Positions 9,903 to 22,733 of a stretch of 64,000 nucleotides of DNA are shown one piece after another. Made by a program: the position numbers and the translations under genes. Every line of letters begins with the position of its first letter. Position 1 is the stretch's first letter. This stretch comes from Bombyx mori (Eukaryota > Arthropoda > Insecta > Lepidoptera > Bombycidae). The stretch lies in contig NC_085119.1 in the NCBI RefSeq assembly GCF_030269925.1, positions 14,853,001 to 14,917,000 on the forward strand, given 5' to 3'. The notes beneath the pieces were generated by a model, which did not search any database, had not been told where the DNA came from, and saw nothing but the letters and a program-made list of their open reading frames with translations.

Positions 9903-10555
9903 CTGTTGACAGTTAAACAAAAACAGTATAGTAATATATTTCAGCATTACTTCCGCTTACCTTAATATCAAGAAAATCAATGATTTTTAAATGAAAAGTG
10001 GTTTTGGTTTTGAACTGAAAATTATTTTCGTTTCTGCTTTCTGAAGTTTTGAATATTAAGAGAGAGAGAATAGTTAAATTGCGACAACGTTTATTACTGT
10101 TTCAATTAAAGTAGAAAAATCACTATATAGCTGTTAACAAATCATGAAATTAGAAAAAAAATCCTAATCCCAAAATGAGGATCACGATCAGTCAAGAAAA
10201 GAATATTCACGAGTCGATTTCCCTTCGAAATCGTTCGCGAAATTCCGAATTGTTCGCTGTGAACGCGAGGCGAGATCGTGACAAATGGCTCGATTAACAA
10301 TCCCCAGTCTACGAAGGAGATGGTGCGACTAACGATGCAATATATCAAAGGATTTTTCGCAATGCTGACGAAACTCTGCCCCGTTTCCTTGTTAAGAATC
10401 GATGCGATAATTGTATTGTTTCGAATGATCGATTCAAGATGGCGGCCCACTGTCTTCTCGAGTTTCATTCGTAAATAAAGCGTAGCTACTCTTGTAGTAG
10501 TATCGAAAGTAGAGTATACTTTTTGATGTATCATTTTTTTAATTCTTTTATTGCT
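9903..10555. other. Sequence upstream (in gene sense) of the Ig exon, presumed intron
   Basis: Contains a relatively GC-rich segment at about 10160-10500. The minus-strand frame 10142-10669 is long (175 codons) but its first third is SINE sequence, and the remainder shows no domain or splice logic. I regard it as non-coding. Confidence 0.35.
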
Positions 10556-10675
10556 TTTTTTATTGCTTAGATGGGTGGACAATAGACATCTACGACGTAA
10601 ATGCGCCACTAGGATCCAGTAGCCACTTAACACCAGGTGGGCTGTGAGTTCGTCCACCCAACTAAGCAATAAAAA
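10556..10675. mobile_element. Two Bm1 3' ends joined head to head
   Basis: 10556-10608 is a reverse-oriented Bm1 end with an internal deletion (GGGTGGAC joined to AATAGACATC). 10609-10675 is a forward-oriented end running to CTAAGCAATAAAAAATAAA. Together they form a near-palindrome. Confidence 0.8.
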
Positions 10676-10739
10676 ATAAATAGATACGTATTCTCTCTAA
10701 CAAGCTGCAGAGAACAACAGCTTCTCAATATGTTACGTA

Positions 10740-11158
10740 TCTATATATTAATACGTGAAGCAAAAACTTTGTATCCCTTTTTACGAAAATTGCGTGGACG
10801 GAGGAGTATGAAATTTTCCACACTTATAGAGAATATAGAGAAGAAGTGCACAATGCTAATATTTTTTTTAAATAATGCATAAAAGATACATTAAATCAAT
10901 AAAGAAAACATGACACACACTACATATCATGTATTTGACGCACACACCCATGCATACTATTTATTGTCAAACTTTTGTTCTTGACGTCTGTTGTCAAATT
11001 GAGAATAGATTAAATATAGTTTGTCTTTGTTAGTATTTTTTATAGTATAGTCTTGGCGAAATATGTTATTATAGAAGTATAAAATACAATCATAATAGTG
11101 TACAAACATACAATTCTAATTAATTATAGTCGAATCTCGACTACTGCGGGACCTCTAG
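10740..11158 (+). mobile_element. Non-autonomous Helitron-like element (family B), complete
   Basis: Starts A|TCTATATATTAATACG and ends ACCTCTAG|TA. The 3' hairpin AGTCGA-ATC-TCGACT lies 12 nt before CTAG. The body has TATTGTCAAACTTTTGTTC, shared with the copies at 5604, 36240 and 54732. There is no ORF, so RepHel would have to be supplied in trans. Confidence 0.68.
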
Positions 11159-11159
11159 T

Positions 11160-13515
11160 AATAATATGATTCGCGAAAATGCACAATATAACGACTGAAA
11201 TTACATGACGTAATATAAATGCAGCTCAATTAATAAGGCGATAAAATTTGATTTATTGTTAATGTGAGTCTTTCAATTAATCCGAATTGCATTTAAAGTA
11301 AGGCTGCATAACGAAAACTGAATTTTACTGAATTTAAAACAATATTATGAACCACAAGCCACACGAGTAGGTCATCTTCACGGTGTTATGTCTACAGATT
11401 ACGTCAACCAGTTCATACGGAGTGGGTCGAGAGATAGGTTCTGTATCGCCGGAGAGACAGGTTTTGTATCTAGAGCAAAAAAATATATAGAATAATTCAG
11501 ATTGATTCTAGGTGGCTAATTAAGAGTATTGTTTGCTAAATCGACCTAAGCGCATTTTGACGCAGGAGGATAATTTTCAGAACTCGAATTTCATTATGAC
11601 ATTACCGCAGATTTAAGCAGGATAATAATAACCTTATAGCGATTTAATCAAACAAATTCTCCATAATTACGAGTAATCTCACGTACAACATTTAATTCAA
11701 GACCAAAGACATTAGGACCAAAATCAACAAACAAAACCATCCTAATTCCAAAACGTCAAAACAAGCATTAATTCAATTAATAATTTTAGTACATGTGTTT
11801 GCTCATTCAGAACTCCAGTCTCCCGGGAATGTGTACCCAATTCTAGTTGTTATTAACATGTCATAACGACAGCAACCTTAATACGCAGTATTAACCTAGT
11901 TTTGCTTATAATCTAGATATGTGAAAGCTTTCTGGTGTATGTCGGATATGAATGGTAAAATTTTCCAAGGTTTCCACGAATTTCACATTGAAAACAATGG
12001 AATTGAAAATAACTGCTGCGGAATTAATCAGTTTGAACCTGTTGTATACGCTGAGTCCTTATTGGTATAGGAATAATACACAAAGAACGCCAGAATAATC
12101 TCTGCGGGATTTTAAAATAATGATGGGTGAAATTATTTTATCTTATTGTGAGCCGGATTCACGTTGTGATTGCATCGATAGCTACTTCTCGCCGTAAAGG
12201 TTATGAGTTTTTGTCTCTTGATCTATATCAATTACATGTGTGGGTGGAATTTAGTGTTCAAGAACGAGTTATAGAATACTCGGCCAAGTTGGTAGCTCTA
12301 TGAAGAGTCTCTCTGAACAAAGAATATATTCTTATATGCCTCTTCTAGATGTTTCGATGTATTTCTCGCATAACCGCTACCGAAAATTTTATATCCTCCC
12401 AACTTTTAGATCCGCCAAGACTTTCCGGCGGCATCTTACATTTAAATACATGTCAGCATGTGGCAGGATATATGTTAGCGGAAAATTTCATGCATTAATG
12501 TTTTCTGCATTTTAGATATTTTATAAAAATAATACATAACAAAATAGGTTAAGGTGCCTTTTAGTTTGATAAATTATGACAAGAAACCTACAGTAAATCG
12601 ATAAAAAGAGGCTAAAGCTCTATCTACAAATCTATTCCTCTAATAAGTAACGCATATCAGGAGAGCCGTACATCCATTGATAAAAGCTCATTCTTGGTAC
12701 AATAGTTTGGACCAATTCATTTAGATTGGTAGATATAGGTAGAAAACGGTAGAATCTGGGGATATATCTTGATGCTCTACGAGTATTTGTGATAGTCGGT
12801 GAGTGATATTAAGTTATATTTAGTCTCTATATCTAATCTAAATTAAAGAAAAAAAAAAATGGAAAGTTATGAAATATAAAATTGTCAAAGAGGTCAATCA
12901 CTCCATGAATATAGTAAATGAAAATGATTTTCCGTTTGGTTAAAATCTGTAAACAATTCCTTCGATCTTCTCTTTATTACGCAAAGAGTACTTATCAGCT
13001 CTCAAAATAAAAGATAAATACTTGCCAGATAAATGCATACATACGAACTTTAAGAGATACTCTCCTTGGGTTTTTTCCATGTTGAAGCTGATGATTGAAT
13101 TGACTGAAAAAATGTGCACTATTCTGTATTAATTGGCTATGGCTTGTATCTTAAAGAACGCTGGTATATTTGCGCATTGTAACAACACTTGCCTACAAAA
13201 ACAATAAAATAGTTTACGTAGCGACCACTTCGAACTGGCGTTTCCCTAAACAACTAATAAAACGTTCTTCTAAAACATTTTCACATAGTTTCTCAGTTGT
13301 AAAACAGCATGTGACCAGCTTTCATTGAAGTGCTCGACAGTACGTGACTGCGCTACGGTACGGTCGTGCACGAAATTTGCGAGGGGCGCGTGCACTAAGA
13401 ATCGTGACGCGACGGATATAAAAGTAATATTCGTTATATTTTTTCTTTCTGAATTCAGAACTAGGTCGATCATTTCTAGAAAATAAAAACTAACTTCTGA
13501 AAACAAGATTATAAT
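11160..13515. other. Long anonymous stretch
   Basis: AT-rich, with no SINE, LINE tail, terminal repeat or splice-bounded coding stretch that I can defend. The minus-strand frame at 13270-13506 (78 codons) has no recognisable domain. Confidence 0.4.
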
Positions 13516-13519
13516 ATAT

Positions 13520-13912
13520 ATATTTTTTTATTGCTTAGATGGGTGGACGAGCTCACAGCCCACCTGGTGTTAAGCGGTTACTGGAGCCCTTAGACATCTA
13601 CAACGTAAATGCGCCACCCACCTTGAACGAGGCTTACGGAGAGTACTTTATGGTAGGCAGTGGCTTGGTTCTGCCCCTGGCATTGCTGACGTCCATGAGC
13701 GACGGTGACCACTTACCATCAGGTGGGCCGTATGCTCGTCTGCCTGCAAAGGCAATAAAAAAAAAAAAGACAAGTTTTAAGGTCTCAGTATAGTTACAAC
13801 GGCTGCCCCGCCCTTCAAACCGGAACGCATCACTGCTTCATGACAGAAATAGGCTGGGCGGTGGTACCTACCCGTACGGACTCACAAGAGGTCCTACCAC
13901 CAGCAAAAATAT
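13520..13912 (-). mobile_element. Bm1 SINE interrupted by a LINE tail
   Basis: The reverse-oriented 3' part is 13520-13621 (TTATTGCTTAGATGGGTGG ... CCACCTTG) and continues at about 13770 with AAGGTCTCAGTATAG through to GAGGTCCTACCACCAG. The gap is filled by a forward-oriented LINE tail, so the SINE was there first. Confidence 0.88.
13622..13768 (+). mobile_element. LINE 3' tail (family E) nested in Bm1
   Basis: Begins AACGAGGCTTACGGAGAG, the sequence that encodes the last residues of the LINE protein at 18590-18620, then the 3' UTR with CCCCTGGCATTGCTGACG and GGTGGGCCGTATGCTCGTC, and ends GGCAATAAAAAAAAAAAA. It is heavily 5' truncated. Confidence 0.85.
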
Positions 13913-14349
13913 ACATTTGGATGTTGATGTGCTTTATTTGACCTAATGGAACCTACAGTCGTACATGAATTGTGCTGAGCCACGAACTCAACAAAGGCAT
14001 TGTTTACCATTAAAGCTCTCTTCTTACCTCGGTTTAAATTACTTTCTGGCAGCCCACGGGAAACATCGAGGAAGGTAGTTCATTATACTGCAGGATTAAA
14101 CGTAACGAAAATGATCTCTTGAAACGTAATATAGTTGAACGCAGCGATTCCAGTTAATAGGGTTGAGCTTACTGCTCGCTACCATGTGATGTAGAGAGGA
14201 GATGACGGAATTTGATCAAATTTTAATTCGAAATCGGTAATCGAAATATTTTATTTGAGATTAATTTCTATCTAATGTTTATTCTGTTAAATATACCAAA
14301 AATGGTATTCCTGTGAACGACAAGAGTATTTGGCTGGCTATTTGATATG

Positions 14350-14612
14350 TTTTATTTTTTATTTTTTTTATTGCTTAGATGGGTAAACGAGCTCACAGCC
14401 CACCCGGTGTTAGGTGGTTACTGGAGCCCATAGACATCTACAACGTAAATACACCTCCCACCTTGAGATATAAGTTCTAAGGTCTCAAGTATAGTTATAA
14501 AGGCTGCCCTACCCTTCAAACCGAAACGCATTACTGCTTCACGGCAGAAATAGGCAGGGTGGTGGTACCTACCCGTGTGGACTCACAAGAGGTCCTACCA
14601 CCAGTAATCAGT
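14350..14612 (-). mobile_element. Bm1 SINE, 5' truncated
   Basis: Runs from a T-rich tract and TTATTGCTTAGATGGGTAA to GAGGTCCTACCACCAGTAAT, i.e. the 3' ~250 bp of the SINE without the tRNA-like head. A short repeat (cagtaatcagtaatcag) follows at the 5' break. Confidence 0.9.
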
Positions 14613-14835
14613 AATCAGCTGTTATGAGCTATGCTTCATTTACCATTTAATGAGCTGCGGCTGGTTGAGTAACAAAAGTCATGTGCTACATTAACAATGT
14701 CTAGTAGTCTATTGACCCCTGTACTTCGAAAAAATATAAAAGATTTATTTTTTTATTAACATGCAAATGATCTAAAGGGCCATTTGGTAGTAGTTGGGGC
14801 AAAGTCCACAGAATGCCGTTTTATTCTATTCTAGA

Positions 14836-14957
14836 ACGACTGTTCCATGCTTCAAATCAAAACATTTGATTGATACCCGACAGATTAGGGTATGATGTTG
14901 GTACCTACTACTACACAATAAGTCCTACCACTAGCTAAGATTCCAATTTATAAAGTT
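14836..14957 (-). mobile_element. Decayed Bm1 fragment
   Basis: Recognisable blocks are TGGTACCTACTAC and AAGTCCTACCACTAG. The rest is strongly diverged. Confidence 0.5.
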
Positions 14958-15607
14958 TACACGTTTGTTTTTTTAAACGGTAATCCTTAATTTTTAGAGT
15001 CCTTCGTGAACAAGGTATGATATAATGTGCGTGATACCTGTCTGCGACATTTTTATATCGGCCCAATCGTATTACTTGGTACAAGCTTACTGACCTTCCT
15101 CTTTTTTAGACCACGAACCTTAAAAAAGGCAATGTAACCGTAATCAGATAACTTTCAGAAATCCTTCATAACTTTTGAAATCCGACGCTTATACGAAATA
15201 AATAGACGATAAATTTCTAATGGGAATGAAAAACAATTTTCCCGAGTCCGACTGACCTATCCTCCGAATGTCGCAACAGAACCCTATTGTTTCCCGAGCG
15301 CGTCATTTTAGGAAATTCCTTGAGCAATAAAAAAATATCCTGACGTTGCTTTCGTCAGCGCCGTTTTTATTCTCCCCTGGCGAACGATTTCATGTATAAA
15401 CCGTGGATTGTCTATTTAGTGTCATTTTTGAATTATTTTAGTTAAGTTACTTTATTATAAGGTATTTTGTAGGTTATGTGAAAGATTCACCTTTTTCATA
15501 ATGGATTTATAGTTTCTACATCGGTTTATTTATGGTTCATTGAAGTAAGTATTGATTACTAATGGCATTTTATAGTTATACATTCGAATACACTAAAACA
15601 ATCACGT

Positions 15608-16046
15608 GTTTTTTTTTTGCTTAGATAGGTGGACGATATCACAGCCCACCTGGTGTTATGTGGTTACTGGAGCCCATAGATATCTACAACGTAAATGCCG
15701 CCACACACGTTGAGATATGAGTTCTAAGGTCTCAGTATAGTTACAACGGCTGCCTCGTCTTTCAAACCGAAACGCATTTACTGCTTCACGGCAAAATAGG
15801 CGAGGTGGTGGCAACTACCCGTGCGGACTCACAAGAGGTCCTACCACCAGAAATTACGCAAATTATAATTTTGCGAGTTTAATTTTTATTACACGATGTT
15901 ATTCCTTCTCCGTGGAAGTCAATCGTAAATATATGTTAAGTACGTATTTCATTAGAAAAATTGGTACCCGCCTGCGGGATTCGAACACTTTTGCATCGCT
16001 AGATACGAATGCACCGGACGTCTTATCCTTTAGGCCACGACGTCTT
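15608..16046 (-). mobile_element. Bm1-type SINE, full length
   Basis: In minus-strand sense it starts at the A-box region GGCCTAAAGGATAAGACG (near 16033), has a good B box GTGTTCGAATCCCGCAGG (near 15975) and ends at the T-rich tract at 15609. The frame 15912-16121 is an artefact of this element. Confidence 0.9.
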
Positions 16047-16623
16047 TTGGACTATGTCGGCTATCATAATTGTCCTGCGAATCTATATATGCGAATCATA
16101 CGTGTATTATGTCAATTTTAAAACATCTGTGTAATGGAGGACACAGCTTCCTTCCACAATACCAAACTCTTCATCGAGAGATTCGAATATATTGTACATA
16201 TGTAACAAGCAAAGCTGTCATAGCAAATCTGTTAGTCCTAGAAATGTATAGACCCCTAATGGTATAATTGTGTTCGTTAATGTAATGCATTACCGAAACA
16301 TAATGTACTCCGGATTAATGAAGGTTCTTGAAGAAAAAAAATGTTTGTATAGGTATTGATTCCGAGAATCATGATTGTGATGATGTTTGTATTGCTAAAG
16401 CTCTTTAAAAATTAATGAAATATGTGCTAATTACTGCATGTACATTTACATGAGAATGTATTCAAATATCATAATTAAAATAAATATATATATATTTTTA
16501 ATAATACTATAAAAAAATCGTAGAGAATAAACATACTACTTATAGATAAGCAATTTGATATAAATTGTAATGGTATGATAAAAGGCAAGGTTTGTAACAT
16601 AAGGATAAAAACCTATATTCATA

Positions 16624-16800
16624 CTAGCGGACCCGACAGACGTTGTCTTGCAAAAATTCATTCAAGTCGATCCAGCCGCTTAGTTGTAGTATAGATAAAT
16701 AACCTAGATACCGACTGCAGCGCCATCTGACGGGCTGATTTATTAATCTAAACCATCCAGGGTGTCACCCAAAGGCATACAAAAAAATCATTCAAATCGG
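16624..16800 (-). mobile_element. Helitron-like or other dispersed repeat fragment
   Basis: The plus strand begins ACTAGCGGACCCGACAGACG (CTAG|T on the minus strand) and contains TCGATCCAGCCGCTTAG and CAGCGCCATCTG. The other end merges into a T-run at 16801-16820 and is not defined. Confidence 0.4.
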
Positions 16801-16822
16801 TTTTTTTTTTTTTTTTTTTCCA

Positions 16823-18385
16823 CAGGAGAAAAGGAGGAGTTCAGTGACAAACACACGCACAGATGAAATATATTATATAGAGATGTGCAGTTTTATTGTG
16901 CTAAGAGCGACTTTTTATATTATAAACTTGGAATATATAATTGAAGCTTACCAAATCGGGTGGTCTTTGTTTTGTGAAATATATATTTGTCTATGCAGTT
17001 TGAACTATGAGACAATCTTTATACAATTTAATTATAATATTGACCTCAACTTCCAACATGATGTTGCCGATGTTATGTAAACCTTTGCGCAACTTAAATT
17101 TTTAATCATTAACATCTTATTTGTAGCTTCTTCTACGGCGAGCTACGAAGTACTACGAATTTGCTACGAATGAATGTAACAGAACTGTACTCGCTAGCAT
17201 TATGACTACTGTCAATTATTTTTGACACGTTTATGAGATATTTTACTGGCAGGGACTTCCCACTAGACGGTAAGTTATTATCACACAATGTGGCACAAAC
17301 AAAATGTTGCACCTCATCTGGGACAATTCTGTCACAGACCCGCAATTTATCGAATCAATGCCATTTTTTTAATTTAAAAAAAGCATCACAACGCATATAC
17401 TTTCACGATAACAGAAATAGACAGTACATGTTAAGTCACTGGAGGTATTATGAGCCACTAATTTATTTTCTATCGTATTTATTTCGTAATAAAATTTGGT
17501 ATTGAAATGTAGATAGGCGTGCAGAGGTAGATACATAACAGAAAATGCTTCATTGCTTTGAGAAAGTATCTCATTCAAGTAAATGGTTGTATCATTTAAT
17601 ACGGTTTACAGTTAGCTGATACGTGAACAATATTTCGATACAGTTGAGCCATTTTCAGTATTACAATTTTTTAAATTTCCGAATCATATGAAAGCCAGTG
17701 GACAGTCCATTCACTATTTTTCTAAATGTTAACTAAAATTAAACTAAATTAAAAAATCTAATAAAAAAAGAATGCTAAAATTGGTGTTTGTTCGTATGAA
17801 TTCATAAACCGCATTTTCTATTTTTAAGTTTTTGAGTCTGGAGCCGAACAAGTGAGGCAGGGAGATGGGAAGCAAGAGTCTTTATTGTTATTGCTTTTGA
17901 TGCATGGCGTATTTCAGTATGTATGAATCTGGATATTATTTTTACTGTCCTAAATATGGAACTATGCCTGTTTTTTATTACACTGCGGTCTCATTAATAT
18001 AAGCAGTCAATGTATCAGTCAACAAAGGTCAACAAATACATTAATTGATTAAGTTGTCAACGGACTGCTAGGCTTGAGTACACAACACACAGCATGAACA
18101 CTTCATAAGGCCTTACCAAGGCAGTATTGGTCTACTTGTAAGGCATAGAGTGTTTTCATAGGAGTAATGTGATTTTGCTTGGGTTCATTTGTTGAGGTAG
18201 ATTCCAATTACCCTAATCAAAGACCTAACATATGGTCACGCGTGTCTTCTAGGAACAATTGACCCCATAAACAATCGTGTACTATGGGACCATTTATACT
18301 TATTTATGATAATTACGATAGACATACTTCCGTGCTTATCTCTGTCGCAAAGCATTGGTTTTTGGGGTTATAAGGGCAGTACTGT
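16823..18385. other. Long anonymous stretch
   Basis: AT-rich. Overlapping short frames on both strands (16844-17080, 17233-17505, 17369-17578) show no domain. I see no terminal repeats. Confidence 0.4.
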
Positions 18386-18389
18386 TGTT

Positions 18390-18500
18390 ATACTATATAA
18401 TTGAGACTTGATTCCATATTTCAAGCTGGATGGCGGTATCTCCGTACTATTCTCGGCTCCGGTAACCACTTAATAGCAGCCACTGCGGTCATCCACAGTG
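18390..18500 (+). mobile_element. Decayed Bm1 3' fragment
   Basis: CATATTTCAAGCTGGATGGCGG...CCGGTAACCACTTAATAGCAG matches the 3' body of Bm1 with many changes. Confidence 0.45.
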
Positions 18501-18737
18501 CGTTTCCAGAGGTCTTTTTTGCTACGTACCATCCGGCTATGGAATGAGCTCCCCTCCACGATGTTTCCCGAGCGCTATGACATGTCCTTCTTCAAACGAG
18601 GCTTGTGGAGAGTATTAAGCGGTAGGCAGCGGCTTGATCTGCCCCTGGCATTGCTGAAGTCCATGGGCGACGGTAAACATTCACCATCAGGTGGGCCGTA
18701 TGCTCGTCGCATACAAGGGCAATAAAAAAAGAAGATG
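18494..18737 (+). pseudogene. C-terminus and 3' UTR of a non-LTR retrotransposon (tail family E)
   Basis: The frame reads FLLRTIRLWNELPSTMFPER and YDMSFFKRGLWRVL, the RT-x-LWN-LP...FP..YD...FK motif at the very end of many LINE ORF2 proteins. The 3' UTR follows (CCCCTGGCATTGCTGAAGTC, GGTGGGCCGTATGCTCGTC) and ends GGGCAATAAAAAAAG. Everything upstream is missing. This copy links the orphan tails at 3640, 7562, 9429, 13622, 32057 and 63975 to a LINE. The clade cannot be told from this part alone. Confidence 0.75.
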
Positions 18738-19131
18738 GGCTGTGAGCTGAACAGCCAATCAAAGAAAAGCTCTGGATAATCATATAATCTTCATACAAAG
18801 ACCTTTTTCGAGCAAATTTTGTGAAATAGCATCAATTTACTTTCTGTTATATACGCAACTGTGTTCATATCGTGTTGAATGAGAGGGGGGCGAATGAAGC
18901 ACGTGAAATAACCGAATCATCACGGCTATCCCTTTGTACGTGAGTCACGCGAGCGCAACGCGATGCATTGTCACGGAAAATTGTACAATTTCATTTAATG
19001 TGTTCATTTGTTTTCACGGTATTTAGTTTGTTTGTTTTTTTGTGCATTAAATGCTAACCAGATGTTGTGTATTCAGTCCCCAGATTTACTACCGACTATA
19101 TAATTAAATATGTAAAATTAAATGTCAATGT

Positions 19132-19362
19132 TGTGAGTCCGCGCGGGTGGGTACCACCACTCTACCTATTTCTGCCGTGAAGCAGTAATGCGTTTCGGTT
19201 TGAAGGGTGGGGCAGCCGTTGTAACTATACGTGAGACCTTAGAACTTATATCTCAAGGTGGGTGGCGCATTTATGTTGTGGATGTCTATGGGCTCCAGTA
19301 ACCACTTAACACCAGGTGGGCTGTGAGCTCGTCCACCTATCTAAGCAATAAATAAATAAACA
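19132..19362 (+). mobile_element. Bm1 SINE, 5' truncated
   Basis: Starts within GTGAGTCCGCGCGGGTGG and ends CTAAGCAATAAATAAATAAA. It is well conserved. Confidence 0.92.
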
Positions 19363-19675
19363 TATATAATATAAATATGTTTTTTTTTTGTTAGAAATCT
19401 ATCGTATCGAAGCTACAATTTTTTTGTTAGAAATGGTAACCTATATTACGATAGCGAATTAGGGCATTTCTTATTAAAGCAAAAATAAAACGTTTTTCTT
19501 TAATTTTATAATACTGAACCTTACCATTATTTATGTATCTATTTTCTCTCAGGAAATGGAATAGACTTTATTTCAAATAAAATAATTTATTTGCAACGAT
19601 TTATAATAAAATTAAGTTAACAAATGAATGATCAAGTTACTTAAAATATATATGATAGTTATATGTTACTGGGCA

Positions 19676-19875
19676 TCTTCTGTATACGGGTAAGCCCCAC
19701 CAACCTACCTATTTCAGCCACGGAACAGCAATGCGTTCTGCTTTGAAGAATGGAACAGACACTATTCTACACAATAGAACTCAAAACTCGAGATGTGACG
19801 TCTATGTTCTAAGGGCTCCAGTAACCACTAAATACCGAGTAAGCTGTAAGCTCGCACGACTATGTAATCCAAAGC
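19676..19875 (+). mobile_element. Old, decayed Bm1 fragment
   Basis: CCTACCTATTTCAGCCACGG, CAGCAATGCGTTCTGCTTTG and GGGCTCCAGTAACCACTAAA are recognisable. Confidence 0.6.
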
Positions 19876-20761
19876 ACTAAGATTTTCAAAGCTTTACCCT
19901 AACAAATCGCTTAAATTGTAGACGCTCTCAAGCTATTATATAGATTAATATCTACCTATACTTAAACAGCCGGTACAACATGAGTTGAATACATGTAATA
20001 TTATTCCAACCTTATTATGCGCGACGCGAGTCATAAGCTTGAAGCGGGTCAGTGTTAACAGCGGTAGCGTGAAAGTGGAGCTTCATTGAAAATCGTTTTG
20101 TAGGGTAATTTGAAATTGGAATACTATGGTATATTTTCAATAATCTCACCACATAATAATAATTTTGTTTCTAGAATCTTCATGACATGTGTGTCCAATT
20201 ATTATTAATTGATACATGTATGCGACTTTAACTTTCGTTATTGCTACCATCAATTGTCATCCGTATCTGTATTATCTTTATGCACATATTTGTATACTCT
20301 ACTTTCTAACTACTATCTTAAGTGAGAAAGGTGGATATGTTTGGATCTCGCTGAAGTCGGTGTCATTTTCTGACTCGACGTGACAGTTAGTGGACCTGTG
20401 TTGTTTGGATTTTTATATTACATACCTATTTGGCTATAAAAACGTATCTTAAGCTCTGGTTCCAATTAACAAGAAAAAAAATTTGGTGATGGGAAGCGGC
20501 TGACCATAAGGAAAAATTAAGAAAGAAAAGAGAACAAGAACAAAAAGAAAGAGAAGAAAGTAGAAAAGTCCAGCCTATCCATCAAACCCAAATTGAGCAT
20601 ATAGTAGTTGCATGCCAGCAAGCTCCTCATCACCCCTGCCTCGTTATGCAGAAAGCCCGAAAAGAGGTGATTGCCCCGAGGCCCGACCCATGCCCTCGTA
20701 AGGGGACACGAGGACCCGACGAGTGGTTCCAATATTATTGGAGGTTCCTGGAGGTTCCAAT

Positions 20762-20850
20762 CTAGGATTCCTATAGGAATAGGGATAGGGAATCCTATTC
20801 CTATCCTATCCTATAGAGATAGGGAATTCTATTCCTATAGGGAATCCTAG
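20762..20850. repeat. Self-complementary CCTATTCC/GGAATAGG hairpin cluster
   Basis: The ends CTAGGATTCCTATAGG and CCTATAGGGAATCCTAG are inverted copies (one 1-bp indel), and the interior repeats short forms of the same motif in both orientations. It could fold into one ~88-nt hairpin. It has no coding value. Confidence 0.7.
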
Positions 20851-20854
20851 ATGA

Positions 20855-21690
20855 GTCCTTAATGTGAACATGCTTTAGAGAACATTTCAATTCAAAAGAT
20901 ACTTGTAAATTCTATGTAAATATGGAAACAAAAACTATTTTTCCTACCCCAAACTGGGTTTTTTGTAATGGGCCACACGCAAACGTTTAAGCCGCTACGT
21001 TAACATGCCGCGGCGTCGCTTATTCTCGTCTCTATCATGAATATTTATATCAGCGCGGCATCACTGTACTGCGATATTTAGCGGGGCTTCTAAAACAGTA
21101 GCACCAGTTTATTTTTAATTGCACCGTCTTATCTCTATTAGGGCCGTTCGTACTGTACGTGGGATCTCACGAAATTGGTAACGGTATAAGTATGGAGGTG
21201 TTTAATTAATTCATCAGTACGTGGTTAAGCATTGTGGGTGTTAAAAGTCGGAGTACAACGATTGTTATGACGACGGTAGATAGGGATAGGGTTGCATTAT
21301 TAAGAATTTTGAAGGGGCAACAGTCGTGAGCTTTAGCTTCTCGCTGTTATCATCAAAGGTTATTAAGCCTCGTTATCAAGCTTATCCCTTATTCCAAACC
21401 GCTTCATTAACGGAATGCTAACGAAATAAACAAATTTTTATCAAATTCACTACAGGTAACCCTCCTACCTAATTTTACAATACGGTTTCACTAAAAAGAA
21501 TAAATCCCCAAAACCCTCTTTTAACACGATACTTCTATAACACAATTTCATTATCCACTATGAATACACAATGTATGGGAATGACTGAAATTTTACTGCT
21601 TATTTATTTGAATTTAATAGGTAATCAAAATTTATACAAACATAATTGAGTTGTTTATTTTATAAAAGATAGTCTTCTTTTTCATCTTCT
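20855..21690. other. Anonymous sequence
   Basis: A modestly GC-richer patch lies around 20960-21180, without a splice-bounded frame or repeat terminus that I can identify. Confidence 0.35.
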
Positions 21691-21692
21691 AG

Positions 21693-21969
21693 TCTATACC
21701 TATATAACTATATATAAAAACGAATTGCTGTTCGTTAGTCCCGCTAAAACTCGTGAACCGCTGGACCGATTTGGCTAATTTTGGTCTTTAATTATTTGTC
21801 GAAGTCCAGAGAAGGCTTAAAAGGTAGATAAATATGAAAATGCCCGGAATTAAATAAAAATAACAATTTTGTTTTTTCTTTGTTGTGTATGATTTAAGTT
21901 TATTTTATACAAAAGTTTAGGTATTTTATTTATCGATTGAGGCACTACGAAGTCTGCCGGGTCAGCTAG
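21693..21969 (+). mobile_element. Helitron-like element (family D)
   Basis: Contains CGCTGGACCGATTTGGCTAA and ends CTGCCGGGTCAGCTAG|T. The 5' edge (TCTATACCTATATAACTATA) is less regular than in the 4800 copy. Confidence 0.6.
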
Positions 21970-22630
21970 TCTCTTATAATCTCATTTTCGTACATAACGG
22001 GACTTTGTAGGAATGAATCTACCGTATATATAAGGATTACCTGTATATATGTATAGAGCTTTCACGGTTGCTTAAATTCTATCAAAGTAGTTATTTCTAC
22101 GTTCGTATTTGAAACAGGTAAAGTTATCTCGTCATAGATCAACTTCATTCCTCTCGTACATATTTCCTTTCAAATATCACGCCGGATCTCGAGCGCTTTG
22201 ACTAAGTGCAATACACTACTTCGACTATTAAAATGGATGGTTGAATTGGGTAGACCCTCTTTCTTTTCATATATTTGTATGCTGCAGAGGAAATTGAGAA
22301 TTTCTCGCGAGGCTCAGAAATGTAGTGCTTGAAGATAATATCGGAAATATCTTGAATATAATCCCAAAAAACTACTTGCGTTCTTAAAAAAATCGAGGCA
22401 TTAAACATCGGCTACCAAAGTAAATTATCGTGTTTTCATTTCTCGGCAGAATTTTGGGACAAAATAATGACTTCATAGAGCGGATTAATGTCCAAGGTAG
22501 AGTGAATAATAAGATCACGTGGGATGTCCCTATGCGGTGAGCCAGCCAGATTAAATCTGCAGTATTTTAGACACTATATTAAGTGAAGAAACTCCCGTAC
22601 CAGCTTTTGAAATCAGAAACACAACTGCAA

Positions 22631-22733
22631 TAGATTTTTTTTTATTGCTTAGATGTGTGGACGAGCTCACAGCCCACCCGGTGTTAAGTGGTTACTGGAG
22701 CCCATAGACATCTACAACGTAAATGCGCAACAA
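22631..22733 (-). mobile_element. Bm1 SINE 3' fragment
   Basis: TTTATTGCTTAGATGTGTGG through GTAAATGCGC. The frame at 22653-22898 is partly this SINE and is not a gene. Confidence 0.85.

Noticed and set aside
10142..10669. 175-codon minus-strand open frame next to the Ig exon
   Set aside because: Its first third is the head-to-head Bm1 pair, the rest has no domain, and it does not connect in phase to the Ig exon by any visible splice sites.
20517..20732. 71-codon minus-strand frame ending in a Phe/Ser-rich stretch
   Set aside because: The hydrophobic tail is a purine-rich tract read in reverse; no family resemblance.
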